Source of the DNA: a virus
IMG/VR virus record: IMGVR_UViG_3300020433_000018
Coordinates: 1-37,853 of that record
DNA length: 37,853 nucleotides
Strand: one strand, 5' to 3'
In this document: positions 1-8,617 of the stretch, in pieces
How the letters are laid out: every line of letters starts with the position of its first letter
Numbering within the stretch: position 1 is the first letter of the stretch
Notes under the pieces: generated by a model
Told to the model about the DNA's origin: nothing
Database searches by the model: none
Seen by the model: the letters and a program-made list of their open reading frames with translations, nothing else
Translations under genes and position numbers: made by a program

Positions 1-1790
1 TCCGGCCTATCACCCTTCATCCCGGAAGATACCCACTCGTGATACTCCTCTGAGTTAGTAGACAGGTATATCTTTAGTCCGCGCAGCAGTTCCAAGTTAT
101 CTCGTACTATCCCCTTTTCATTAGTGGGCATCAGCTCCACCACTGCGGCTGCCAGGCCCCGCACCCCTTGCTCGCTAACCCTGCAGGACGGCGCTACCCC
201 GAACACGTCTCTTAGGGCACGTACGCTTTCGTGCTTGTAAACCTCCCCCTCAGCCTCAAGTCGGATTACATTCCCAGAAACGAAAGAACCCGAACTGGTA
301 GCCCGTATCTTAACACTCTTATGCAGAGCTAGGAATACGTCTTTGTATGCTGCCACTGGGTATTTTCGGTACCACTTGAGCTTAGCTGCTTTTATACACT
401 CCAATGTATCCCTGAGTATCCTACCCTGCTCGGTTTTAGCGTTAATAGTATTCGCGTGAAGCTCCACATCTTTCTTAGCGTCGGACAGGGACTCCAGGAA
501 CATGGAGGACATGGTATTTATAGCAGCTCTAAGTTCTGCCTTTGGAAGCAGGCTGAGGGCCGCCACTCTCAAGGACTCTGGGTTGTCGGGCAGTATAACT
601 AAGTCCCCGGATGCATCTATCAACTTAGATCCCTCTGGGGGCTCCAGGTCTTTGTACACTCCAGTGCTGAACTTATTATGGGTGTACCACCAGGGTGGCT
701 TTGGGAGACTCTTGACATGAGACGAGAACCTTTCGTCCTCCATCCCTAGTGCTCTGAGATATAAACTAGAATGCCTAGCTAATAGATCTACCGAGTCTGT
801 TAAGCCCACAAGTTTAGCCTCAAATGCGGATATAGAGTTCGATAGTGCCAGCCTAGCACTCGATAGTAGATCTACCTCTGTGTCGCCTGCCTTGGAGATA
901 TGTAGGTAGCTTTTCTTTGGTAAAAACTCTTCTAAGCCAGGATAAGATAGAGCAGCAACCTGAGACCTCCACCTCTCCCCTTGCTTCCCTAGCAGTTGAG
1001 TGACCTTGTCCGCGTCTCCACGGTATACTGCCGCAACCCCGCTGTAAGCTTTAGGAGGGTAAAGCTTTAGCTGCGACCTCGGACCTTCTAAACACGAAGT
1101 ACCCAATACCAGTGCCGCCGTTATAGCGCTCTCCACATAGCCTTCACCTCCCTGAGAGAGCTGAATAACCTTAGCATACATACCTTTTTGTATATGAGAC
1201 TGCCTATAGTTTTCTAGCATAGTCATTGAGGAAGCAGCGCCTTGTGTGCTCATTTCATCAAGCTGTAATAGCTTAGCCAAGCTTCTCTCGCTCATAATAG
1301 TGAAGTTACCGGGGCCCCGGCACCCAACATCGAATCCCCATCTATCCACATTGCCAGCCTGTATTCCTGTGTCCGTCAGAACCTCCCCCCGAGCCCACGT
1401 CGGACAGGCGTAGTCTCCTCTTTGTATATTAACTGGGGAGTACAGAAATTCATAATGCCTACGTATTCCGTTCGCTGGCTCCCAGGCACAGTCTAGTTTA
1501 TCTATTAGCTGCTCAGATCTATGTGTATTACGCCAGTCGTAACTTCTCCCACCCACTCTAGAGGTATACACGCTAAGTAGCGGCAGTGCCTCATTGTCAG
1601 TAGCCCCACTAGAGTACTTAAGTAGCTCGTGTACTGTACCATGATAGTACGTATCCGTAGCATTACCCAATTGGACTATATCGACTACTGTCCCGGAGCA
1701 AGTATCAATAGGGTCCATGGGCATGTACTCAGTATTCACTTCCCCGGTTTCACTTAGATGAAACCGGATCAAAGGGATTCTAGTGCTCAT
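1..1790 (-). CDS. Hypothetical protein of the RT operon, partial (at least 596 aa)
   Basis: An uninterrupted minus-strand frame runs from an ATG at 1790 to the left edge, so the C-terminus is missing. The ATG overlaps the stop of the gene before it as ATGA and has an AAAGGCG-type ribosome site 3-4 bases upstream, so translation is probably coupled. The product begins MSTRIPLIRFHL and looks soluble: I see no signal peptide, membrane segment or known catalytic motif. Aromatic clusters such as PPWWYTHNKF near residue 360 suggest a folded protein and not a shadow frame. It is the fifth gene downstream of the VWA protein and the fourth after the reverse transcriptase, in one transcription unit. 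I do not recognise the family; membership of the RT operon is the only functional clue. Confidence 0.8.
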   Translation of the reverse strand, partial: MSTRIPLIRFHLSETGEVNTEYMPMDPIDTCSGTVVDIVQLGNATDTYYHGTVHELLKYSSGATDNEALPLLSVYTSRVGGRSYDWRNTHRSEQLIDKLDCAWEPANGIRRHYEFLYSPVNIQRGDYACPTWARGEVLTDTGIQAGNVDRWGFDVGCRGPGNFTIMSERSLAKLLQLDEMSTQGAASSMTMLENYRQSHIQKGMYAKVIQLSQGGEGYVESAITAALVLGTSCLEGPRSQLKLYPPKAYSGVAAVYRGDADKVTQLLGKQGERWRSQVAALSYPGLEEFLPKKSYLHISKAGDTEVDLLSSARLALSNSISAFEAKLVGLTDSVDLLARHSSLYLRALGMEDERFSSHVKSLPKPPWWYTHNKFSTGVYKDLEPPEGSKLIDASGDLVILPDNPESLRVAALSLLPKAELRAAINTMSSMFLESLSDAKKDVELHANTINAKTEQGRILRDTLECIKAAKLKWYRKYPVAAYKDVFLALHKSVKIRATSSGSFVSGNVIRLEAEGEVYKHESVRALRDVFGVAPSCRVSEQGVRGLAAAVVELMPTNEKGIVRDNLELLRGLKIYLSTNSEEYHEWVSSGMKGDRP

Positions 1791-2059
1791 TTCGCCTTTA
1801 GCTTACGCAAATTACGGGTAGGCCCACCCCTAGCAGGTGGTGCCACACCCGCTATCTCAGAGCAAAGCTCAGCGTAGCTTTTCATAGAGACGGGTACGTG
1901 AATTACACTTAGAGTTCCCCCGTCACCGTCTAGTATGTTCGCTTCGACAATCACTAGGCCTGCAGCCCCCGTGATACCGAAGTCTGCGCTAACTAACTCA
2001 ACCTCGCCTTTAGGTATGTGACAGAATAGCTGAGCTAGAGTGATGGTTTTCGTAGCCAT
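1787..2059 (-). CDS. Small hypothetical protein of the RT operon (90 aa)
   Basis: The protein starts MATKTITLAQLF and ends in a basic tail (RKLKAK). I chose the ATG at 2059 because AAGGAAG stands seven bases upstream of it. A GTG six bases earlier (2065) overlaps the stop of the 548-aa gene as GTGA and is an alternative start. The stop overlaps the next start as ATGA. The sequence is mostly beta-prone (VELVSADFGI, GLVIVEANIL, LSVIHVPVSM), suggesting a small compact domain. It lies between two large unknown proteins in the RT operon and may be a subunit or binding partner of one of them. No family recognised. Confidence 0.75.
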   Translation of the reverse strand: MATKTITLAQLFCHIPKGEVELVSADFGITGAAGLVIVEANILDGDGGTLSVIHVPVSMKSYAELCSEIAGVAPPARGGPTRNLRKLKAK

Positions 2060-2061
2060 GT

Positions 2062-3708
2062 TCACTTCCTTTTTTGGATCAACTCTTTAAGTAGGTATTT
2101 AGAGAACTTAGCGGCTTCCAAGACCGTGCTAACAACTCGGTACCCCCACTGCCCTAGGTCTCTTTTTTTCTCGTTAGAATACACGAGTGCCCCCGAGCGA
2201 GATCTACTTAGGATACCCAAATCGGTACCGTCCCCACTTATGCCCATAAGTATCTTCCACTCCCTCCCGTCTAAGAACGGAGTTAGGGAGTAAGAGATAG
2301 TAACAGTGGACCCTGACCACCCCCATCCCCCACCTGAGTAGTATTGATACAGGAGAGGTAGTCCAGACATTTGCAGGTACAGCCTGAAGAAGTCATCGTC
2401 TGGAACGGGCATGCCCCCTTTTCCGTAGGCAGGTCCCGTGAGTATCCTGCTAAGGGGCACCTCTGAGCAACTTCCGAACATTGCAGTCCACCCAGACAGC
2501 TCTTCTTCTAGCCTGCCGCCTCCGCCATTCACTCCGTAGAGGCCCTGTGTGCGACTTAGATACTCCTCTAGCCTACGATCGTCGGGCTCTAATACTTTAC
2601 CCTTTATACGCCTATCTTTTAAGTACCCTATGGAGGAGTATCCCCGGGTATAGCCGTAATTACCAGACATGGGAACTTGCGGCGATCTCAGTATAGCGAG
2701 CTTCGCTACTAGGGGTATAGTCTCCGGGAGTTCCCGTACGTAGGCTTCCAATATACTTAGCATCTCCGAATTGGAGAATGGCCTTTGGGTCGGCTTACAG
2801 TAATTATTCCGAAGGTGTAGGTGGCCCTCCAGGTTAGCGCAGTCTGCTCGCTGCGGGCACTGAGTCCGGCACATCTTGGATTGCCTCCTGGATGCCAGAC
2901 TACTTTCAACCCGCTCTCGAATAGTTCCCGCTACTTTAGCTATAGAGCTCTTCCCCATACTGACATAACCGTCTTCTATTAGAGCTGAGCTGAACTCCGT
3001 AATAGAGTCCGGTAGCAAGTAAGAAGCTGGTATTCTAGCCCAGCCGGGCAGGGCCTCCTCTAGCATTTTTGATACTTCCATCTCCACTAGCCCAGTGTAG
3101 GGCTCAGAGCCAACCATACCGGGAATGAGGGTGGTAAGGCATGGCTCAGAACTACCTTTATCCTCACCAACGGAGTGGGGGCAAGTGAAGCAGTTTGCTG
3201 GTTTTTCACCCGCCACATCCAGCTTCTCTGTACGGTAGCACAACTCTGGTAGTACAGAAGCATCCTCCAGGGCATCTCCTTCCGGACCATAGATTGCCCT
3301 CACCGGAGTGATAGTAGCAGGTATGCCTAGAACGCCCCTAGCAATAACTAGAACGGAGGTGTCCGCCGTCTTAGAGGACTGAACTTCTAGACTACGTATT
3401 AGGTAGGTGCAAGCCACTGCCCGACTATCGCGCCATGTGTTTACCTTATAGCCAGCGACCAGGTTACCGGATCTTTTTAGAGACTCAGGACATACTGAGG
3501 CTATGTACTCCCCGGTTATACGGGCCAGGCAAGCCGCTACTTCTGCTTCATTATCTTTAGTACAGACTATTGCAACGTCATCCCTTAGGGGGAGATTGTT
3601 GTACACATAGTGCCCATACCCCCTGTTTAGGGGGCTTACTAGGTTTACTATGCCGTAGCTCTTATCCGGCCTGTATTCCCCAGCTTCGACCAGCTTTAGG
3701 AAGCTCAC
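2062..3708 (-). CDS. Cysteine-cluster hypothetical protein of the RT operon (548 aa)
   Basis: The gene starts with GTG at 3708, overlapping the previous stop as GTGA. Two cysteine groups stand out: C173, C176, C190 (CFTCPH...C) and C280, C284, C290, C304. The second resembles the C-x2-C-x5-C-x11-C clusters of the SNF2 helicase in this window. They probably bind zinc or an iron-sulfur cluster; which one cannot be told from sequence. The C-terminal third is rich in Gly, Tyr and Trp (YYSGGGWGWSGS near residue 460). There is no membrane segment or known enzyme motif. Position two genes after the reverse transcriptase, with overlapping start and stop codons on both sides, argues for a shared function. 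Family not recognised. Confidence 0.8.
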   Translation of the reverse strand: MSFLKLVEAGEYRPDKSYGIVNLVSPLNRGYGHYVYNNLPLRDDVAIVCTKDNEAEVAACLARITGEYIASVCPESLKRSGNLVAGYKVNTWRDSRAVACTYLIRSLEVQSSKTADTSVLVIARGVLGIPATITPVRAIYGPEGDALEDASVLPELCYRTEKLDVAGEKPANCFTCPHSVGEDKGSSEPCLTTLIPGMVGSEPYTGLVEMEVSKMLEEALPGWARIPASYLLPDSITEFSSALIEDGYVSMGKSSIAKVAGTIRERVESSLASRRQSKMCRTQCPQRADCANLEGHLHLRNNYCKPTQRPFSNSEMLSILEAYVRELPETIPLVAKLAILRSPQVPMSGNYGYTRGYSSIGYLKDRRIKGKVLEPDDRRLEEYLSRTQGLYGVNGGGGRLEEELSGWTAMFGSCSEVPLSRILTGPAYGKGGMPVPDDDFFRLYLQMSGLPLLYQYYSGGGWGWSGSTVTISYSLTPFLDGREWKILMGISGDGTDLGILSRSRSGALVYSNEKKRDLGQWGYRVVSTVLEAAKFSKYLLKELIQKRK

Positions 3709-4304
3709 TCTTCCCTATCCAAGTTGATTGCGTTTTTGTCGGAACACTTCTCCCCCAAAGGAACGCAGTGATTTGGATTTTGGACTTTTTGAAGCCCCTC
3801 GGTGCACCGGGAGCACATGTCTCCTATCATCCACAGCTCAGACTTTCTGTCATTTATGACAAGCCCTACCCCCGCATCTTTTATATCCCCCATAGGACCA
3901 GTGTGCATACCCTTGGTATCCCGCATAGACTGAGTGGGGTTCCCCTCCTCTGATATCGCGTAGGAGGCTGCTAGCTTAACCAGCTTGGTATCGCCGGAGG
4001 TAAACCTCTCCATCGGAATAGCCAGGCTTAGTTGGTCTATTGAAATAGCTCCTGCCTCGATAAGACATCTAGCTGATATCATCCCGTACTCCAGCTCTCT
4101 CCTACCTAAGCCCAGTATCTCCAACAACGTGTCGTCCAACCTCTCAATAGGGCTAGACAGGGCTGCCTCGGCTAGCGAAGGCACCTCAGTGATAGATACT
4201 GCAGCAGTAACAGAGGACCTGTCTACGACGTACTGTAGGCCCTCTTCGTCCACTAGGTGCATGGGTATGCCGATCATGCCGTCTTTAGGTTTAGATTGAA
4301 GCAT
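3705..4304 (-). CDS. Hypothetical protein with C-terminal Cys4 site (199 aa)
   Basis: The ATG at 4304 lies inside the 3' end of the reverse transcriptase gene (14-base overlap). It has a strong AAAGGAG ribosome site six bases upstream, also inside the RT gene, so its translation does not depend only on coupling. The first 150 residues are mixed alpha/beta without a recognisable motif. The C-terminus carries C164, C167, C180 and C187 (CSRC...C...C), a plausible zinc or Fe-S site like those in neighbouring genes. The stop overlaps the GTG of the 548-aa gene. As the gene directly after the RT it is the best candidate for an RT partner, but that is inference from position only. Confidence 0.8.
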   Translation of the reverse strand: MLQSKPKDGMIGIPMHLVDEEGLQYVVDRSSVTAAVSITEVPSLAEAALSSPIERLDDTLLEILGLGRRELEYGMISARCLIEAGAISIDQLSLAIPMERFTSGDTKLVKLAASYAISEEGNPTQSMRDTKGMHTGPMGDIKDAGVGLVINDRKSELWMIGDMCSRCTEGLQKVQNPNHCVPLGEKCSDKNAINLDREE

Positions 4305-5313
4305 TAGATACTCCTTTCATCAAGCTGTTAAGCTTTTGAAGCTTTCCGGCTTCCAGATACTGAGCGTAGTAGGTCAGCATACCGGAAACGGAAGCTATGT
4401 ATTCTTCAACATTTAGCCCCCTACCGTCCTTAACGGCCTCCATTGATATAGCGGCTCTACCGGATCTGGAAGCCCTTTCTAGGTTGTATATCCTAGCTTC
4501 TAGCTTCCTCCTGGATACCCTCGACATTCTTGGCGTCTTACCATTCACTATGAGGCCCAGAACTCTTTGCTGCTCCGCCTTCCCCGCTATGGAAAACTTA
4601 TGCAGCTGGAACCCCTCCGGAACTAATGGCTGCGATTTTAGAAACTCTAGAAAAGCGTGGCCCGCTGTATAGCTTTTGAACTTGAAGTACAAGTTATCCG
4701 AATACCTGAAATAGTCTATAAATCCGTATTTTTGCCTCCACTCTTCCACCTTAGGGTCTATAAACTTACATCCTATGCGGTTAGAAATCATTGGAGATCG
4801 GGGGCCACCTTGTACCAGCCTACCTCCCCGCAGCATCACCCCTACCACCTTGGTTACCTGGTCTTCAGATAGCAAGTCTTCGCCCGCTGAGGGGTCGTAG
4901 CTGGACCCCGGCGCGGTCGCGTTATCTCCGTTGTAGTACTCTCTAACTAGCTTAGATAGGTGTCTGTGAGTGATGCTGCCGTAGAAGTTAACTATATCTG
5001 CGTGCACCAAGCAGTGGGAGTTACACATGCGGGAGGCAGCCTTGCAGATATTGGTACCCGCCTCGTATGCGGCGCTCCTACCGGCAGGCATAGGCTTGTA
5101 TACTACATCCCCAATGAGTCTCTGCACCTTCTTGAGGATTGGGGCCACTGAGTACACTACTCTACCACTTTTGATAGTCACCGCATTGTATCCCAGATAC
5201 TCTCCGCTACTATCCCCTTTCCTTAGTAGGGACAGCGCTAACCCGAAGGACTGATTGGATATTCCAAGTGCCATCGGGATAGCGCGGGTACTACTATCTA
5301 TAAACGGGGACAT
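4291..5313 (-). CDS. Reverse transcriptase, retron/DRT-like, YSDN active site
   Basis: This 340-aa protein is an RNA-dependent DNA polymerase of the bacterial RT superfamily. Motif A is HADIVNFYGSI (D106), motif B is QGGPRSP (168-174), motif C is YFRYSDN (Y204, D206, N207), and a retron-type thumb block VLGLIVNGKTPRMSR follows at 251-265. The usual YxDD box is YSDN, so the second aspartate is Asn. The QGxxxSP motif B argues against a diversity-generating retroelement RT, which normally has SQ there. Length fits a stand-alone RT without maturase or nuclease domain. The ATG at 5313 lies two bases after the stop of the VWA gene, leaving no room upstream for a retron-type ncRNA. Four unknown genes follow in the same operon. 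The substrate RNA is unknown. RT identity is very likely; the biological role is open. Confidence 0.92.
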   Translation of the reverse strand: MSPFIDSSTRAIPMALGISNQSFGLALSLLRKGDSSGEYLGYNAVTIKSGRVVYSVAPILKKVQRLIGDVVYKPMPAGRSAAYEAGTNICKAASRMCNSHCLVHADIVNFYGSITHRHLSKLVREYYNGDNATAPGSSYDPSAGEDLLSEDQVTKVVGVMLRGGRLVQGGPRSPMISNRIGCKFIDPKVEEWRQKYGFIDYFRYSDNLYFKFKSYTAGHAFLEFLKSQPLVPEGFQLHKFSIAGKAEQQRVLGLIVNGKTPRMSRVSRRKLEARIYNLERASRSGRAAISMEAVKDGRGLNVEEYIASVSGMLTYYAQYLEAGKLQKLNSLMKGVSNASI

Positions 5314-5315
5314 TA

Positions 5316-6947
5316 CTAGTTTTCCATTTTAAGGAACCTGCCGTAGCCGGTGTCCCCCCGAGCTTCGCTAGTATTGACCCCCCATCTATGGTTGAGGGAG
5401 GGCACGCTGCCTCTAGAGGTGATGAGCCACAGCACCTTATTAGCCGGGTAGGCATCCCTAAAGTGGTCTTTAGGCATAGGAGCCTCTCCGTCAGTAGCAT
5501 AGATGAGCAGATCTGGTTTCTTATCGATGGACCACTCATCTTTTCTCAGATTAATAGCGAGCTCGAAGGGGGGATCGAACCAAGTCCCGCCGCGGCCCTT
5601 AACACTGAGGTCCCGCTTATCATCGAGATCATAGAGGTCGCAGATAGAGGTATCGCACTCACACACTGTGACTGCTACATCCCCCATCTTTTTTAGCGCC
5701 ATTAGCTCTGCGAATATCTCTAGAATCTCCCCCCGGCTAACACTGCCAGATGTATCAATAGCTAGTAGGATATTCCTCTTACGTAGCTTTTTCCTGCCCC
5801 GGCGCAATGACCTACCAAAGTCTGGCTTACGGGATGGTCTTGTGAAGGTAGGAATTTTTTCCGCTTTGCTGGATCCTGCGAAGCGCCTTAGTTCCGTACG
5901 CCAGTTGACAGTGGGTTCTCGTAGGGACGCCTCGATCATCTCCTGAAGGGAGCCGGGTATTACACCCCTACCCTTAGACGCCTGCTGAGCTATAGACATT
6001 ACCTTCTTAAACTCTCGGCGGAGGGAGTTGATCTCCTCAAGGGCGTCAGAAGGATCTTTTTCCACCGTCTCTATCAACTTCTTTTCCAGTGGGGTCAGGG
6101 GTCCACCGCCGGGACCTCTACCCCTTTCTGGGTCAGGCATAGATTCCACCAGCTTTCTAAGGTTACCCGGCTCCCCTAGGCGGTCTTCAGAGGTGTCAGA
6201 GTCAGAATTACCCCCACCTCCCTCCGCGTCTTCGCCTTTCTCAGGTTCATTAGAAGGATCCTCACTGCTGGAGCTTGAACCTTCGGGCTCCTCTTCGGAT
6301 GAGGGCTGGCCCTGCTCATCGCCGCCTTCTAGATACTGCTTTACGAACTCTTCCCCGTCATTATCTACACTTTCGCAAATTAGACGGACATAGGTTTCTA
6401 AGCTCTTTAGTACGGGAAAGTCCCGATCCGTAGGGTGGATGCCTCGGTAACTCCCGTAGGGCCTATTGTAGTCTGGCGAGATGTGCTCTGTAGGGGAGCC
6501 AATATCGCAGTGCAAGAACTCTAGAGAGAACGTCTTCATGTCGTCAATAAGAAAGGAGTTCAGTGCGTAATCCGCAGCAAGGTGAATTACCTTTATGGCT
6601 TTAGCCCGGTCCTTACCCTCAAACTCCATTAGGATCATAGCCATGCGGGGGATGTGGTCTAGTAGCAGGTGACCCATCTCATGCCAGAGCACTCCAGACG
6701 TAGCCTTCATGCTTAGCTCTTTGACCATGTTATCGTTGTACAAAAGTACATAACGCCCATCCGAGATGGTCACGGCCATAGTAGGGATTTCTTCCGATTG
6801 CTTAATCAGCAGCGAAGACGCTATGGTAGAACAAATACCCCCAACGCTTTTACTCCCAGCCAGTATGGCTAACCTCGTATGGAGGTTATCATTTAGCGTG
6901 GGCTTTTGGGCTACCTTAAGCCTGTTTAGATTCAAACTTCTTCTCAT
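5316..6947 (-). CDS. VWA-domain protein with HEMGH metallopeptidase-like domain (DUF2201 type)
   Basis: I place the start at 6947 (MRRSLNLNRLK), behind AGGAG at spacing five; a longer frame to 6998 would overlap the divergent gene. The N-terminal domain has the zinc-protease signature HEMGH at 89-93. A low-complexity acidic Ser/Glu/Gly linker occupies roughly 210-260. The C-terminal VWA domain shows the MIDAS motif DTSGS at 398-402, followed by GGTWFDP and LLIYATDGEAP. This layout matches the putative metallopeptidase plus VWA-like family (DUF2201), usually encoded beside a MoxR-type AAA ATPase; one lies at 8618-9796. Such pairs are thought to remodel protein or metal-enzyme complexes. The reverse transcriptase follows after two bases, so the two are probably co-expressed. 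Family assignment is firm, function in the phage unknown. Confidence 0.88.
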   Translation of the reverse strand: MRRSLNLNRLKVAQKPTLNDNLHTRLAILAGSKSVGGICSTIASSLLIKQSEEIPTMAVTISDGRYVLLYNDNMVKELSMKATSGVLWHEMGHLLLDHIPRMAMILMEFEGKDRAKAIKVIHLAADYALNSFLIDDMKTFSLEFLHCDIGSPTEHISPDYNRPYGSYRGIHPTDRDFPVLKSLETYVRLICESVDNDGEEFVKQYLEGGDEQGQPSSEEEPEGSSSSSEDPSNEPEKGEDAEGGGGNSDSDTSEDRLGEPGNLRKLVESMPDPERGRGPGGGPLTPLEKKLIETVEKDPSDALEEINSLRREFKKVMSIAQQASKGRGVIPGSLQEMIEASLREPTVNWRTELRRFAGSSKAEKIPTFTRPSRKPDFGRSLRRGRKKLRKRNILLAIDTSGSVSRGEILEIFAELMALKKMGDVAVTVCECDTSICDLYDLDDKRDLSVKGRGGTWFDPPFELAINLRKDEWSIDKKPDLLIYATDGEAPMPKDHFRDAYPANKVLWLITSRGSVPSLNHRWGVNTSEARGDTGYGRFLKMEN

Positions 6948-6952
6948 TTTAA

Positions 6953-6961
6953 CTCCTAGGA
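6953..6961. promoter_or_regulatory. Shared ribosome-binding site for two divergent genes
   Basis: The sequence CTCCTAGGA reads AGGAG on the minus strand, five bases before the VWA start at 6947, and TAGGA on the plus strand, seven bases before the start at 6969. The two start codons are only 21 bases apart, so promoters for both genes must lie inside the opposite gene. Confidence 0.6.
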
Positions 6962-6968
6962 ATGTCTC

Positions 6969-7943
6969 ATGGATATAAATACTGATGTAACTCAGCACTT
7001 ACTTAGGGAGGTACTGCAGGAGTACCCCGAGCTTGCAAAGCATGCTGAACTAGCTAGTAGCGGGCCGGAGGTCAGGGATGGTCTTCCCCTATCTTCCTTT
7101 GCCGATCCGCACAATAGACATTATCCAGTACACACGCCGGAGCATGCGATACTGTCTAAGGCTTATACCACAAAAGTCGCGAATGTTGCGCCTCACGTAG
7201 TGGCCCGAATTGATGATGCATTAGACCTGTTCGGATTAGAGCTGCCTGAGTCTGAGGCGGTCAAAGAGGCTGCCTCTGCAGAGCTTGATTTTCTTCTACC
7301 TTCTCAGAAAAAGATACCAATAAGGGATGCCTCTGATATTCCCTATGCGGAAGCAGCTCTTTTGAGGAATAGGTCTAAACTTCAGGTAAAGACCGCAGCA
7401 TCTGCGGCGATTAAACTAGTAAAGTACGCAGCCGATGCGGGGCTTGATGTTTCCCCGACCGTACTATCTATGGCGGGCATAGCTCAGTGCGATACTGATA
7501 AAGCAGCTATGTGGATAGAAGCTAGAGCTGATGCCGTTAAAGAAGCTTCGCACTCCGAAGCTTACATGCAGGTCTCTAACTTCGTTAGAGGCTTAAGTGA
7601 GGGGGCCACACGGGCTGACTTGACCAAGCTGGCTTCCGCAGTGGAGGAGTTGGATATTTTATCAGGGCTAACTCAACATTATGGGAGGAAACTTCCTGAT
7701 CCTATGGCTACAGTCTTCAACACCAAAGTAGCCATGCAGGCTTCCATGGATCTAGGAGGCTCTATGGTACCAGTCTCTAAGCTAGTAGCTATGGGGCCTG
7801 AGATCATTGGAGATATCTTAGGGGATGACATTGTACCTGAGATCAGCTCTGATGGAGAGGTAGACCCCCAGAAGCTCATGGAGATCTTAGAGACGCTACC
7901 CAAAGACATGAAGGAGCTACTCGCTTCTAAGGTAGGTATGTAG
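6969..7943 (+). CDS. Phage protein with FADPxxRxYPxHTPEH-type motif (324 aa)
   Basis: The start at 6969 has TAGGA seven bases upstream. Residues around 38-65 contain LPLSSFADPHNRHYPVHTPEH, a motif I recall from many phage and prophage head or structural proteins of unassigned function. The remainder is a helix-rich, Ala-rich protein with few cysteines (one, in AQCDTD) and repeated predicted amphipathic helices, plus an acidic C-terminal part. It is the first of two plus-strand genes set between the VWA and MoxR genes; the second begins one base after its stop. It could be a minor virion or head-associated protein. Function not established. Confidence 0.75.
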   Translation: MDINTDVTQHLLREVLQEYPELAKHAELASSGPEVRDGLPLSSFADPHNRHYPVHTPEHAILSKAYTTKVANVAPHVVARIDDALDLFGLELPESEAVKEAASAELDFLLPSQKKIPIRDASDIPYAEAALLRNRSKLQVKTAASAAIKLVKYAADAGLDVSPTVLSMAGIAQCDTDKAAMWIEARADAVKEASHSEAYMQVSNFVRGLSEGATRADLTKLASAVEELDILSGLTQHYGRKLPDPMATVFNTKVAMQASMDLGGSMVPVSKLVAMGPEIIGDILGDDIVPEISSDGEVDPQKLMEILETLPKDMKELLASKVGM

Positions 7944-7944
7944 C

Positions 7945-8595
7945 ATGAGGCTGGCCGGGGACAGGTATTCAAACACGGAATACGCAAGGAAAATTCTGTG
8001 CAGGTCCGCCCGGACTCCGGCCACTCCTATAGTAGTGGCGGCTGATATTATAACCGGAGGCAAGGTTTTTTTGTGGGAGTACGAGACCACCTTTGACTAC
8101 TTAGAGGATAATAATTGCTTGCCTAATGAGATGTTACGGGACCAGTTGCTGGCGGGCGTAGCAGCGATCCATAGTAGCAGCTTCCTATGGGATGACCGGG
8201 CATTTAGTGCTATAGCAGAGTCTTTTAACTCAGATCTTGCTATACCGGAGATAGTTGACCCTTTAAGGCCCGCCCAGCTTTGCTACGCCTTAGATGAGTT
8301 AAATCGCTTATACTCTATATACGAGAATGCTACGGACCTCACTCCCTTGTATGGGGAATCGGTTAAGGTTTTTGTGGCAGGATGCGCTGCGGTGCATGGA
8401 TTTCCTAAGCCCCCGAAGAACCTCTCTTTTGTTAGTGATGTTTATCACAGGTTCTTCGATATCCCAGAGGACTTAGCGGACACGGCCACTAATACAGTCC
8501 TAAAGAGGAAAGAAGCGGAGATAGCCGCTTATTGCTCTGCTATGAACAAGCTAAGCAGGGATATGCTGTCTCAGCTAAAAGAGAGCGGTAGCTAG
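7945..8595 (+). CDS. Hypothetical protein (216 aa)
   Basis: The ATG follows the previous stop by one base, with GGTAGG inside the 3' end of that gene as a likely ribosome site, so the two are translated together. The product is a soluble alpha/beta protein (MRLAGDRYSN...). I see no membrane segment, zinc site or catalytic signature. The segment VFVAGCAAVHGFPKPPKN near 155-172 is its most distinctive stretch. It ends 22 bases before the convergent MoxR gene, with no clear terminator hairpin between them. Family not recognised. Confidence 0.7.
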   Translation: MRLAGDRYSNTEYARKILCRSARTPATPIVVAADIITGGKVFLWEYETTFDYLEDNNCLPNEMLRDQLLAGVAAIHSSSFLWDDRAFSAIAESFNSDLAIPEIVDPLRPAQLCYALDELNRLYSIYENATDLTPLYGESVKVFVAGCAAVHGFPKPPKNLSFVSDVYHRFFDIPEDLADTATNTVLKRKEAEIAAYCSAMNKLSRDMLSQLKESGS

Positions 8596-8617
8596 TAGTG
8601 CTACAGCCCTCGAGCCA

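Noticed and set aside
502-720. 72-aa plus-strand frame
   Set aside because: It lies inside the continuous minus-strand gene 1-1790 and has no ribosome site or recognisable sequence.
4291-5313. Diversity-generating retroelement RT
   Set aside because: Motif B is QGGPRSP, not the SQ-type of DGRs, and I saw no template/variable repeat pair nearby.
5316-5600. Retron-type msr/msd RNA upstream of the RT
   Set aside because: The RT start is two bases from the VWA stop, and this region is well-supported VWA coding sequence.
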